Assembly: GCA_032358255.1 (NCBI GenBank)
Contig: JAULBX010031924.1
Coordinates: forward strand, 62,001-126,000
DNA: 64,000 bases
Origin: Heterotrichella gracilis
Lineage: Eukaryota > Sar > Xanthophyceae > Tribonematales > Xanthonemataceae
Direction of reading: 5' to 3'
The position numbers were made by a program, and so were the translations under genes. Positions within the stretch are counted from its first letter, which is position 1; each line of letters starts with the position of its first letter. Below are positions 1 through 11,398 of the stretch, piece after piece. Below the pieces are notes generated by a model. It did not search any database. It saw only the letters and a list, made by a program, of their open reading frames with translations, and was not told where the DNA came from.

Positions 1-754
1 CTTGCTATGAAACACTGCCTTGTCAAGACAATCGAAACGAATGGAGTTCAGGGGGGGGTGCAATGCAAAAACGGGGTGTGCAACGCAGCTTATGTATGCA
101 TGCATTGGCCATGCGCAAGGCTAGTTTGTAATGGTAGTTTACTGCGCGTGCAAAACTGGTTGCGGGCGAAGTCCTCCTGTACTTAAGCAGTTGTTAGACT
201 GCGGCATAGCAGTATATTTCCCGACGCTCCATTGGGGCATGCATGCACCCGTTGACAAGTGCCCACACGCCCAGTTGACTTGGACCCGATGAAGCAATAT
301 AACACCCTCAATGTAATTTAAACGCATTTATTGTTGACTTAAAGTCGGTGCTTGACAGGACACAGCCTTTTCTGGTGGGGCACAGCGCAACTACTGAACT
401 CGTGCAGTGCTTGCACAGCAGTTGGTTTGCCCCTGTGGAGTGGATCTGGTGTAAGAAACGCTCAGGTGTGCTTCATGATCGACCATAAAATCACTCTCTG
501 GTCACCGCCGTGCACCAGTCCCTTGGTGGACCCTTCTGGCCAAAACCCTGTACACATGCCTGTTGATATCTGGGATACACTATTTGCTTCAAGTTCTTCT
601 GCACAATACCCTGCGCATGTACCTGCAAGGAACCCATACACCCACCTTTCCACACTGAAGTACATGACTTTGATACAGGCAACCCAACGCACCGCCCACT
701 CCCCACCATGCCCCCCCACCCACCCTTCCCCCTCACACCCCACCCAAGCACCCG
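1..754. other. Non-coding stretch upstream of the kelch gene
   Basis: I see no convincing gene here. The frames that stay open are low-complexity, with C-rich runs near 710-750. They have no recognisable domain and no splice-consistent continuation. The last 100 bases are C-rich and directly precede the kelch start codon, so they probably form its 5' leader. Confidence 0.5.
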
Positions 755-3700
755 ATGAAGTGGACCCTCGCCACCGCCACTTCGCTCGAGCTGCCACCCG
801 CACCACGCGTGGGCCACATCGCCATCGCAGTGGACGCCTACTCAGTGTGGGGCGACGAGTTTGTGCTTGTGCATGGCGGGCTCAGCGATGAGAAGCTGGC
901 GCTGTCTGATGTGGTGGTGCTGCAGTGCGGGGCGGCGCAATGGCTCCGGCCGCAGGTAGGAGGAACAATTTTGATGAATTTTGATCATTCCTGGAAAAAA
1001 TGGAATTTTTTAATACAGATGACTGCGGATTTTAGTCAGAACTTCAAATATGCAATTTATTTGTGCACCAGCCAGACAGCCAGGTCAGCACCCTGGCCTA
1101 CATGCCTTCCGCCTGCCACTCCTGTGCTCGCACTGCATTAACCCCAAAAAATAAGCCTTGCCACAGGTTCGTGGCCGCCCGCCTGCACGCGCCTTCCATG
1201 CAGGCGCCTCCCTTGGTCAGCGCCTGTTTGTGTTTGGCGGGCATGTGTTTATGAAGGAGAAAAAGGGGCTGCACAAGTTCAACGACATGTGGTGCCTGGA
1301 CGTGGTGCGTAGTGGTGGTTGGGGGGGTCTAGGGTTTTGGGTGTGGAATTTAGGGTTTATGGTTTACGGTTGTGGAGCTGCACAAGTTCAATCACATGTG
1401 GTGCCTGGATGTGGTGCATGCGGTGGGGTGGCATGGGGTAGGGCAAGGGAACTGCGCCAGGGGATGCCGGCGGCTGTGGTTGCACATGGCAGAGGAGACG
1501 CGCATCGTGTTCAATCAAACGCACCATTTGGAGAGGATAACCCCGCCGGGTGCCAATAGTCAGGTGGCGAATGCTTGACTTCTGGGTAATTTTGAGAATG
1601 TAGCATTTGCATGGGCCAATGCTGCTGCAGCCACCCACCAATATGCCACCCTGCTTTGCCAAGTGCTTCCCACTCATGCAATGTGCAGTGGTGCAGTATA
1701 CCTATTGCTGCACATCGTACATGTGTATGTACGATGGATATGTGTGTGTGTGCATTGGCTCCTGGGGATTCAGTGGACGTCCCAATTAGGATCCCACCAT
1801 CCCTTCCCAATTTTCCAATCCCCGCTCCCCCCCTTGCAGTCCACATGGGAGTGGAGTGTGATCGACCTGGTGCCCGATTCCCCCCTGCCCGCCCCGCGCG
1901 ATTTCACCTCCCTTGTCGCGCTGGATGGGGACAGGTTGTTGCTGTTCGGAGGTCTGGACAGCAGCGATAGGAGGATGGATGACCTGTGGCTGTTTGATGT
2001 GGCAGGGTAGGTGCACGCATTGGTATGGGGTTGGGGTGGGTAGGGCTGTGCGTGCATGAGTGGTATCTGTGTACATTTTGTTGTGGATCTGTGGGTGTAT
2101 CTGCATGGGTGTTGATCTGAGGGCCAAAATACTTTGTCTCTGCGGCGTCCTCCCCTCCCCAGCATCATCCTGTATCCTCCCCATGCTCCGCCTCAAGGCA
2201 CAGCACCCACGCCACCACCCACCCACCCAAGAAATACCATTACTATGGCACCTATGTAAAACCCTATTTTCTCGCCCTGGCAGGCGCCGCTGGACTGAGC
2301 TCAAGCCCAGCGGCCCCAAGCCCAAGGCGCGCTACGGCCACACCCTAGCTAGGGTTGAGCAGCGCTGCCTGCTGTTTGGGGGCGAGACCAACTCTGGGGT
2401 CAGCAACGAGCTGTGGAGCCTGAGGGGCATGGGGGTGGGGCTGGATGCGGAGGAGGGGGGGGCGGCGTGGGTGCCTGTGGAGCTGCCAGGCGCCCTCCCA
2501 GCGCCTCGCAAGGGGCACGCGACAGGAGGTGAGTGGGAAACCCTAAACCCTCCCCGCAATGTATAGGAAACCGTGGAAACCCAAGGAGGCCCTACAGGCT
2601 GTGCAAGGGATGGAACAGGTTCGATTCCGGTGTTAGTGATCCTGGTGTCCATAGGTGGGCTTCCACCCTACACCCCACTCCAAACCCAAAACCCTACACA
2701 AAGGCGTGGCTTGTGCTGCGCCACCTTCCAGGAGCCTGACTGGTGCAGTATGTGAGGCCAACATCCACACGCATGCTGCCCAGCCCCGCCTCACGCCTCT
2801 TCCCTCCCCTCCTGCAGCCATCGGCCCCTTGGTGGTCATTGTGGGTGGCCACAGCTCCGAGCTAGGCTGGTTCAGGGCCAAGGTAGACACCTTCCTGAAC
2901 GACGTGTCGGTGCTGGAGCGCAGCGAAAACGTGTCCTGGCAGCGAGCGGACATCCCTCCCGAGGTGCCCCAGCCCCAACCCAGGGAGTACCACTCGCTGA
3001 CGGCTGTGGGGGGGTCGCGGCTGGTGCTGTTTGGAGGTGGGTGCTGGTGGCGGTTGTGCTGCATGCATGTAGCGGTGCTGGATTGGTGTCGGCTGCATGG
3101 GTGGCGTTTAGAAGGTAGCCTGTCATGGCTGCATTCAAAATGGAGCATGCTACAGCTGCTCTGGCTGTATTGTTAAGATGTAACTGACTACCGTAACTAC
3201 TTAAGCCTTTCAACACCTTTTGTGCGTCCTTCTAGGGGGCAATGGCAAGGTCATCTTTGGCGATGTGTGGTGGTTGGAGCCAGACTCCAAGAACAACCCC
3301 GGCCTGCTGTCCCCCATCCTGTCGCCCTCCCAAGACAACTCGCGCCCCTCCTCCCCCCCTGCCCCCAAGCCGGGCAAGTCCCAGCAATGGACCGCACCCG
3401 CAGCCTTCAGGCAGAGCCAGCTGTATCGGAAACTTGATGGCCTGCTGAGCCGCAGTGGAAGGAGCGCGCAACCAGCGGGTAGGGCATGCCGCTGCAACTC
3501 GACGTAAACCTTACGAGTAATGAGCAATGAGCAACATTAATGTTTTGGGTCTTCATACCCCCATTTTCGCAGCGATTTTTGATGAAAAGTGTGCACCAAA
3601 TATTTGGCAAATCTCCACACAGAAGTCCTCGACTTAACACAATCCCAACAGCATGTTCCAAATTCTCTGATTGCCGAATAAAGCCACATGGATGACCCGC

Positions 3701-4556
3701 ATGAATTTTTTGTTGCCGCCCCTGCAGGGTCTGCAGTCCAATCCCTGGGAGGCGCTGCCCGCCATGGCAGTGCGTCTTCCCTCCACCGCCCCACCCCGCT
3801 TGCCAGCCCAGCGCCACCCGCACTGCAGGAGCTGGGCAGAGAGTTGCTGGGCACAGGTGGGCAGCAGGGCGGTTGAGGCAAATAATTGCATCAGATTTCT
3901 TCAACTATGCTATGATTATTGCTAGTTCAAAAAAAAGATGCGCAACAGCTCGTTTTAAGCAGCTCGTCACGCTCTAAGCAGCTGTTACCTGTGTATCGCC
4001 TGTGAGGCTATTTCATTGGTTGATTTAAATGATGCAAAGTATTCATTTTGCATCTACAGAGTCCCAATTACTCAAAGGGCACGCGAATGTGTCCATCGCA
4101 CTAGGATATCTGTAGGCAAATACCGAAGTCCAGATCAGTAGCGTCCAGTTCCCGCAGTAGTGGAAATGTTGCTTGCCAATTGACCAAACTAAAGGACATT
4201 GTCACCGTTCAAAATCCCGGTGTCATGTTGCAGGGGGTGTGGGTGCTGGCAGCTACGAGGGCATGGGCGAGTCCCAAGGGGAGGGCGGTGCGGAAGCCGC
4301 CCGCGACTACCTGGCACTCGCTCCCGTGTCAGAGCTGAAGCTGATTCACCTGGACGTCATGCTGAGCGACTACCGCCAGATGGTGGATACCCAGCTGGGC
4401 AAGGTGCTGGGGGAGGGGGGGTACGAGGGGATGAAGCAGGGGAGGGCGGGTGGGGTGGGCAGGTTCTACCACTGTAGCACCCAGGAGCTGAGGCTGGGGG
4501 AGCTGGAGGCGCTTCAGCAGGAGTATGGGGCTCTGCGCCAAGCGCTGCAGCGGTGA
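755..4556 (+). CDS. Kelch-repeat protein with C-terminal coiled-coil-like tail
   Basis: An eight-exon model (755-955, 1167-1304, 1840-2006, 2284-2528, 2818-3036, 3236-3478, 3728-3856, 4234-4556) closes in frame to 554 residues. At least five kelch blades are visible, each with the family pattern of a hydrophobic strand ending in a double glycine (LVHGG, FVFGG, LLFGG, LLFGGE, VIVGGH, LVLFGG), followed downstream by a tryptophan strand (DMWCLDV, DLWLFDV, NELWSL). Such repeats fold as a beta-propeller used for protein binding. After the propeller come a Ser/Pro-rich linker (about residues 340-440) and a charged C-terminus rich in Leu, Glu and Gln (SELKLIHLDVMLSDYRQ to the stop) that looks like a short coiled coil. 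The layout resembles acyl-CoA-binding or Rab9-effector-like kelch proteins, but I see no ACB domain, so the partner is unknown. The start is the first ATG before the first blade. Exon 2 and the 3' end each have a decayed duplicate nearby. Confidence 0.82.
1269..1430 (+). repeat. Duplicated exon 2/intron junction of the kelch gene
   Basis: Bases 1269-1320, covering the end of exon 2 and the start of its intron, recur at 1378-1430 with few changes. Both copies could encode HKF(N)xMWCLDVV. The spacer (1328-1372) is a degenerate TTTAGGG tract. I take the first copy as the working exon because it is continuous with the FVFGG blade and its donor gives the right phase. Confidence 0.85.
2538..2555 (+). 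repeat. Telomere-like tract at a kelch intron donor
   Basis: Two CCCTAAA-type units begin 9 bases after the donor of exon 4. Further degenerate units lie near 2681-2700 in the same intron. Confidence 0.8.
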
Positions 4557-4735
4557 CTCACCTGGACGCCATGCTTGAGCGACTACCGCCAGCCTAGTAA
4601 AGACGCGGCTGGACGTGGTGCTCAGCATCTTGATAAATGGGGGAGGGGGGGGAGGGCATGAAGCAGGGGTGGGCGGGCGGGGTGGGCAGTGACTCAGGAG
4701 CTGTGGTTGGAGGCAATGCACCAGGCGCTATGCAC
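4344..4735 (+). repeat. Tandem duplication of the 3' end of the kelch gene
   Basis: The last coding stretch (from about 4344) is repeated from about 4556 with an offset near 213 bp. Matching landmarks include CACCTGGACGYCATGC, GCGACTACCGCCAG, a G-run, ATGAAGCAGGGG and CAGGAGCTG. The second copy has in-frame stops and indels and lies outside the coding sequence, so it is a decayed gene tail. Confidence 0.85.
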
Positions 4736-5855
4736 CGGCTGCTCTGCCGCAGCACCAGGCGCTGCGGCGCTGACATCTGATTAGAGCTGGTCATCACGGG
4801 CGTAAACAGCCTTGCGTTTCTGCTCAACATGTATATTATGCAACGTTTTGCGCTCAGTCGGTGAATTGTTACCAATATGCTACAAATATCACACACACTG
4901 TCTGACTCAGCAACACTTGTAGGTGCCGCGTCATTGTGTGCCAACGGTTGCGCTGGCCCTAGCCTAAGGCACCAATTAAGCAAGGCTTCAAGCAGTGTCA
5001 AATTCCAATATGGACGCTGTAACACGCTGGGGCCCAATTTAGGTTCAGCTGAGCAAGCAAAAAAATAGAAATAGGTGATGCAGGTATTTTGGAACATTCA
5101 GGTATTCCTATTTGAGGAGCCGCTGACATGGCGCTTGCACTGGTCACCCTGTCACTGGCTCACCAAGCAACGCTACCGGGCAATGCCAAGTTGGAAACAT
5201 ATTGGAGCAGAGCACCCACACTTCTGTTTCCTCTTTTTCACAGGATGCCCTGTTTACCACTGATATTGCCAATTCTGAGTGTACTTCGAAAAAGCCCATT
5301 CTGAGGCGCATCTGATGCACGTAGTGACTCCTTTGTAGGTCTGGCAGCAACATGTCAATCGGTGGTTTCGAATGCATGCATGCCACAATTATTCGTGGTT
5401 CGAACGATGGTACGATACCGTATTCTGGGCACTGTAGGCGGATGTAAAAATAGAACGCTACAGTAGCCGTCGCCAATATCTTACCAGCGCTCTCATCTCA
5501 AGATGTGGTTTGGCCTGGCCTGGCTTGGCCGTCTATTTAAATATGATTTCTTTTTAAAATACAAGCTTGGACAAATTGATGGGTTCAAAAAAATACAAGG
5601 GGTCCAGCAAAGGTTCTTTGCAAAAAGGTTTCAGCGTAGTTGCAAGTACAACCCTTTCAATGATATACTGGAACTTCACTGCTGCTGGTGGTGCCGTATA
5701 GGCCCGCAGTGAGCCGATGCAGTAGAGCGAGATGGAAGATCAGTTCCCTACATCTGCCCACCAGCTACTTGTTGACAAAGGGCACTAGCGCAACTTTGAC
5801 GCCCATTTCAGCTTTTTACACTGTTGAGACTTAGGCGACGGTGCACGAGGCGATC
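4557..5855. other. Intergenic region between kelch and LMBD2 genes
   Basis: The first 180 bases are the decayed copy of the kelch tail. The rest is AT-richer and has no frame with recognisable protein features. It should hold the kelch 3' UTR and the LMBD2 promoter, but I see no clear motif for either. Confidence 0.5.
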
Positions 5856-8800
5856 ATGTGGGGATTCTACGGAGCGGCGCTGGGAGTCATTGTCCTTGGT
5901 GTTGCCATACTGTGAGTCACTTTACACCACCAGTCAGCAAACTCCCCCACCTCGCGGGCTCTGACTGAGACCATGGCTTGCAGGCTTCGGCGGTATGCAG
6001 CGCCAAGTGTCTTGCTCCCAGTGTTGCTGGTTGTTGGAGTGGCTTGGATCACGTCCATGTCCATTGTGGCAATTGTCCCAATTGATATCTCAACAACGAT
6101 TGCTGCAGAGCCACATAGCTCTATTGGCGTACTATGGAGTTTATCTTACTGGTGAGACTTTGCAACAGGACCCTTTTCAACCCAGTTTGTTGCTGGCACC
6201 CCTTCCCCAGGTTTGACCTGTAGGCCCAGGTTGGGGGCTTGCCAGTCAAAAGAGCTGTTGTTGAGCCCGTTGTGCTGAACCATACAACCCGCCTGCAGGA
6301 CAACACAAGTCCTCACTTGGGTGTGCATACCGTTGCTGCAAGGCTATGCTGTAGCTGGCGACTTCACTGTATGGGGCAGGTGGGTGGCGCTTCCTGCTGG
6401 GTTAGGTCTTGACTAACAGGCCTTCTGGTGGAAGTTGGGAAGGACCAGGGGAAGGACATCGAGTTCCGTTTAAGAAGTGGTTGGTGGTGGCTGCCTGGCG
6501 ATTTCAGTATTGCACCAGGGGCACCACACCCATGCATGACAAGCTTGGTTTGTGTGCAGGCTGAGAAGCAGCCTGAAAGGTCAGGCGACGTTTCTTTCTA
6601 TCATCGGCACCCTGGGACTTATAGGTGAGTCCAACCTATCACCGATCAGTGCACGCCATCACCGCAAGCTCCTTTGATGCACTGAAGAACCTCGGCCTAA
6701 CGCCATGCCTCGTGACTTCAGGGCTAGCAATTCTTGTATTTCTGGGACACCTGGAGGCCACCAAAATTCCTGGTATCCTTATTTTTTTGTCCAACACTTA
6801 TGGTACGCCCTGGTTGCGCGTTCTTGTGCAGTGTTCTGTTGCCACTGGTGTTCCCCAGTCCCAAATCTCTATCCCTCATTGCTTGGTGCCACGCACACCG
6901 GCAGGCTCGCTTCACATCTGCTAGGGAGGGGGCATCCCTTTCAGCCACCGCATCACTTGCCAGCTGCTTGTGCCATGCCTTTGTGCACCATTGCACTGGT
7001 TCAGACTCATGCCATGCCATGCAGGTCTGGTTGGCGTCACCTTCCTCATGGGGTTTGGCCTCATCGACATCCCTAAAACCACATGGAAGAAGTCAAACCC
7101 TGAGAAGAGGTTCCTATGGCACTGCCACAGGCAAGTGTCCCATAAACGTTTCCTTTCTTTTCAACCAGCACCCCCACACTGGTTTAAACCCTGAACACCC
7201 AAGGGCCAAACACCCCAGTGCCAAAACCCTAAACCCTAAACATAACTGCACACTGCTTATATTGCCACCGCATTTCACAACTAATCGTTATGGTGGGGTG
7301 TGTCCAGGGTGGGTAGAGCAGCAGAAAAGCTTGAAGAGGCCGCAGCTGAGCTTCAAATTGTGATGACGGTCACCATGGCTACCTCACGCCCCATCCCCCG
7401 GCGCGACCCGCTGCGGCCATGCATGGACATCATACTGAAATACGCGGAGGACCACTCACCGCTCAAGCCAGCAGCAGTACCCGCGGATGCCAATGGCCAG
7501 GTGACCATCCTGCATCTTAGACGCATGGGGACGGGATGTGCATCCACCTCTATGTGTCGAGCCATGAATGGTATTGAGACATGCTGCCATGCATTGAGCT
7601 CCTACCCCATGCAATGTTGCGGAAGGTGCAACTGATGCCATTGATGTTGCTGCAACATGTAGAAGACAAGAGTGCATGTCATGGTCACTGATTTATCCCA
7701 TATGGGCTTCGCCTGTAGTTCATTCATCACATGCATTCCCATGCAATACAGCCATATCAGCAGTCAGTCCTGCACGCCAGTTCTGCAGCGCCAAGCTGTA
7801 CAGTCCTGGCGCGTGGGCCATGCATGTAATTGCAACTGTGACTGTGCCCCAGGTGGATGTTGAGCAGCTGACTGATGTTGAGCTTGACTATGGGCTGGAT
7901 GAGCGGGGGCTGGCGGCGCTGAGGCGGAGGCTGGCAGCGGCAATCAGCAACTTCAACTGTGAGTAGCCATTGGGGCCACTTGAGGCTGCAGAGTGCTGCA
8001 TTGCAAGTGTTATCCGCATACTCGTAGCTCTCAGCAAAAACATGGCTGGGGATGGCAGCAGGTTGCATGATTTGATTTGAGACATGATTCCAACGGCCTT
8101 GCCATGTGATTGCGCAAGCGCCAAATAGCACCTCACGCATAAGGCATGCGAGGCAAGTGTTAGCCCAACATACTGAAGCAACCCTAAATCCTACCCTTTC
8201 CATCAGCCTCTCCATGCTCAAGTAAACCGTAAACCCTAAACCCCTCCCCACACAGGCGCCAAGGTGGAGTACCAATCCTACATCAAGCGGGCCACGCACC
8301 TGGACGCCATCTGCAAGGCGCGCGCCACGCGCAACTTCTCCTCGCCGCCCGGCGGCACTGGCATGGGCGCTCGGGTGATGTGGGTATACCGCTGCCTGCT
8401 GCGCCCTTACCTGCTTAAGTTGATGTCCCTGGTGCTGTGGGTGGCGTCTGCAGCGGTAATTTGGAGCGAGGCTACCATTGGATCGGGGCGGGAGCCGGAT
8501 CTGTCGCCATTCTCGCTGGTACGCTGACTGGGAGTTGTGCACAATTGGGAGGGGTGTTGTTGAACTGTATACGGGGACTGTAAGCGCATGTTGGAGGGTG
8601 GGAGCTAGACCTGTCGCCATTCTCGCTGGTGCGCTGGCTGGGGTGGCTGGGGTTCGGGCACGATTGGGATGGGCATTGTTAAGCTCTTTTTTTGGGGGGG
8701 GGGATAAGCGCGCGCTGGGGGGAAGGTTGCCTGCATGAGTGGTCAGCTTTTGGTTAACTGTTGAACGTGGTAAGGCTGCGTACCTTTCTATATATTTTTT

Positions 8801-11398
8801 TTATCTGCCTCCCTTCTTCTCAGTTGCGGTGTTGCTGTGGACATGCACCACCCGCACCACGCCACCCACCGACCCCCTCCACCCGCAGGCCCTGCACAGC
8901 GCCGCCCGGTCCCAGTTTGAGCAGCAGCTGATCGTTGTGTCCGTGCTGGCCTACATGGCAGCTGCCTCCTACCTGTCGCTGTTCAAGCTGGGCTCCTTCC
9001 AGATGTACCGCATGGCGCTGGGCTCCACAGGGGACTACAGCCTGCTGCTGTCGGGCAGCCTGTTCAGCCGCTTCACGCCCCCGCTGTGCTACAACTTCCT
9101 GCACGTCATACGCATGAACGAGTACCTGGACAATGGGAAGGTGGGTGCACGCGGTGAATGTGTCGTGCCGTGGTGCAATGCCTCTGCATCTGCAGGCAAA
9201 GGATTGCCACGAGAGATTGATTTCAGGGATTAAGATCCTAAGTTGCAGAAGTCAAGTTAGTCAATTATCCGCCTGTTCAGCTGGTTCACCCCCCCCCGCT
9301 GTGCTACGACTTTTGCACGTCATACACATGAACGAGTATTTGGACAATGGGAAGGTTGGTGCATGTGGTGCCATGGCGTGCCATGGTTTCGATGCCTCTG
9401 TATCGGCAGGGATTTTATACTCACTTATGAAAGCACCCTCCTGTCAATTTATGTTTTCGATTCTGACATGTTCAATCCATGCATCGATATTCCGCGCCCT
9501 GGGCGTCGTCTGCAGCAACAACATATAATAAACCAAATATAATTTCCAGCAGGACAATATACTATACATTTGCGGCAAGAATATATTAATAAACTAGTTA
9601 TATTTTGCAGGAGATGGTGTTTGTCCAAAAGATGGGCGCCATGAACGACCCGCTGCGCCACACCTGGGGCACCGACTTCAACAAGTGGTTCCCCATCGTC
9701 ATGGTGGTCTATACGGCGCTGCTGGGCCTAGGCATCTGGGACAGGTGCATACACAGAGTGCTGGTGTCGGCGCGCTTCAGGTTTGCGGCGGAGCGGGCGG
9801 ACGATGAACACAGCGAGAGGGGGAGGAACCTTCTGCGGGCGGAGCAGGAGGCGGGTCAAAGGTGGGGCCAACTTCTGGGGGTAGAGGTGGGACCACACAG
9901 GGGTATAATATCAGCAGTGCAGCACGCCACTTGTCAGAAGATGGAGCCTACCTTGGGGATCAACAGCTGCACTGCATGCAACCCTTCCAGGTCGACCTGC
10001 AGGTGGATACATGATGAGGGATTGTTTTACAGCCCTGCGTGTGTGTGTGCGTGTGCAGGGGCCAGGCTGTGGGCGAGGTGCTTGGCCTGTTTGGCGGGCT
10101 GGAGGCAGGGCGCACCAACCGCCTGGTGCGGCCCAGTGACCGGGCGCGCGCAAAGCTGGCGGACCTGGAAGGAAGGTGGGTGGGCTGGGTGCTGGGGAAC
10201 CAGACTTCCCCGTGTTGCTCTTGTCCCTATTGCGGCCCCCCGCTCCCCCTCGCTTTGGAGGGCATTCCATCCCCACTCCTATGTTTTGCATTCATCATGC
10301 TGAGCGCTTAATGCCCTCATATGCTGGATTGGGCATGGGAATGTGGCAGGGGCACAGCTGCAGAGTGGCACCAATGTGACTGGCTGTGCAGTGCAAAACT
10401 GGTGTGCGGTAATGGCACGGCTTGTCCTGGATATGGCATGGGAATTGATATATAAATTTGTGTCTAAATTAGAATGTCCTTGAAATTAGAAGTTTGAAAG
10501 TTGATCAGGATTAATACATCTTTTGGACGAGTAAAATGTTGATTCTGTAAACGGGTTCCAAAGGAGATGGGTGGCGCGTGTGTGCAGGGGCGGCAAGGCA
10601 GGCGCTCCCGAGGCAGTGAACGTGAGCGCTGCCTCCACATGGGCCAAGTGGACAGGCAGGGGGGCGGCGTCGCCAGCTGCAGCGGAGCTCAGCACTGCTG
10701 CAGGTGCAAGGGGTGTCGCCGCATCCGGCAGGCATGGGGGCCTGTTGCAAAGCAGCCTGTTGGGAGGGGCGAGGGGCGGCAGCGCGGACTCGCTTGCGTC
10801 AAGCAGCAGTCAGGGTGCGGCAGCGGGCAAGCCAGGTGCGTGTGCATATCAGAGTGCGTTGGATCCGATTCGTGCGGGGGGTCTCATGTGACCATAGGAT
10901 CTGCGGCATGTCCAGTGCCAGGCTGTATGTACCTTGTATGGCGCCGAATGGCGAGGCATTGCCGCAGTGCAGTGGGGATAGGGCACCTGTATTGTGCTGC
11001 AAGGACAACCTCAAAAACCTCACAACATGCAATAGGGTGTCCCTGTGATGATGTGATCCGCGCTGCATTATAAACCAGCCTCCATGTGGCTTGCCTTCCG
11101 TCATCTGGGCTGTGCAACAGGCCGAGGGCACCTTATAATGCTCTGAGAACAAGCTGAGACACTGGCCACTGGCCTGTCAATGCCACTGTGGCGTCCTGTA
11201 ATTGTGTCATTCTGACATGCGTGCATGTGTGGGGATGGTGCAGGCGACCTGGACAACATCTTTGCGCGCATGGCGCCAGCGGCGCGCCCAGCGGCCCTGA
11301 GCACGGGGCGCATCGACGACGATGACGACATGGATGAGGATGTGCCCTTCCTGGCGCCATCTGCGGCCACCATCACCGGGTACAAGCGCGGCAGGTGA
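5856..11398 (+). CDS. LMBD2: LMBR1-family membrane protein, LMBD2 type
   Basis: A 14-exon model closes in frame to 713 residues, close to the roughly 700 usual for LMBD2. Exons: 5856-5911, 5984-6151, 6299-6379, 6560-6624, 6722-6802, 7025-7130, 7308-7500, 7853-7958, 8256-8518, 8889-9140, 9611-9861, 10059-10175, 10588-10835, 11244-11398. Diagnostic stretches are TQVLTW with LLQGYAVAGDFT, LRSSLKGQ, LSNTYG with FLMGFGLIDIPKTTW, a coiled-coil-like EKLEEAAAELQ, DPLRPCMDIILKY, and NEYLDNGK followed by a GAMNDP segment. Hydrophobic segments at the N-terminus, around SIVAIVPIDI, TFLMGFGLI, LMSLVLWVASAAVI, LIVVSVLAYMAAASY and PIVMVVYTALLGLGIW fit a polytopic protein. The family acts at membranes and has receptor or signalling-scaffold roles. 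Intron 6 uses a GC donor. Introns 9 and 10 contain decayed copies of the neighbouring exon ends. The C-terminus is a Ser/Ala-rich then acidic (DDDDDMDED) tail. Confidence 0.9.
7223..7241 (+). repeat. Telomere-like tract in LMBD2 intron 6
   Basis: About 2.5 CCCTAAA units lie in the GC-AG intron, about 65 bases before its acceptor. Confidence 0.8.
8224..8244 (+). repeat. Telomere-like tract before an LMBD2 acceptor
   Basis: A CCCTAAACCCC tract ends 11 bases before the exon 9 acceptor at 8255. It provides the C-rich stretch and a CTAAA branch-site-like element in front of that AG. Confidence 0.8.
8490..8722 (+). repeat. Duplicated exon 9/intron junction of LMBD2
   Basis: The end of exon 9 plus intron start (about 8490-8597) is repeated at about 8600-8722, offset 110. 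A CTGTCGCCATTCTCGCTGGT block is identical in both copies. The second copy is intronic, has diverged, and carries an expanded T/G run. Confidence 0.88.
9058..9412 (+). repeat. Duplicated exon 10/intron junction of LMBD2
   Basis: Bases 9058-9200 (end of exon 10 and donor region) recur at 9271-9412, offset about 213, including an ATGAACGAGTAYYTGGACAA block and the following GGGAAGGT donor. The intronic copy carries frame-breaking changes such as an expanded C-run near 9290. Confidence 0.92.

Noticed and set aside
352-891. 179-codon plus-strand frame before the kelch gene
   Set aside because: It is low-complexity (Pro/His/Thr-rich) and ends in another frame over the real first kelch exon.
2618-2628. 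GGTTCGATTCC, a typical tRNA T-arm string
   Set aside because: The flanking bases do not form a full T stem, and no acceptor, D or anticodon arms can be folded upstream.
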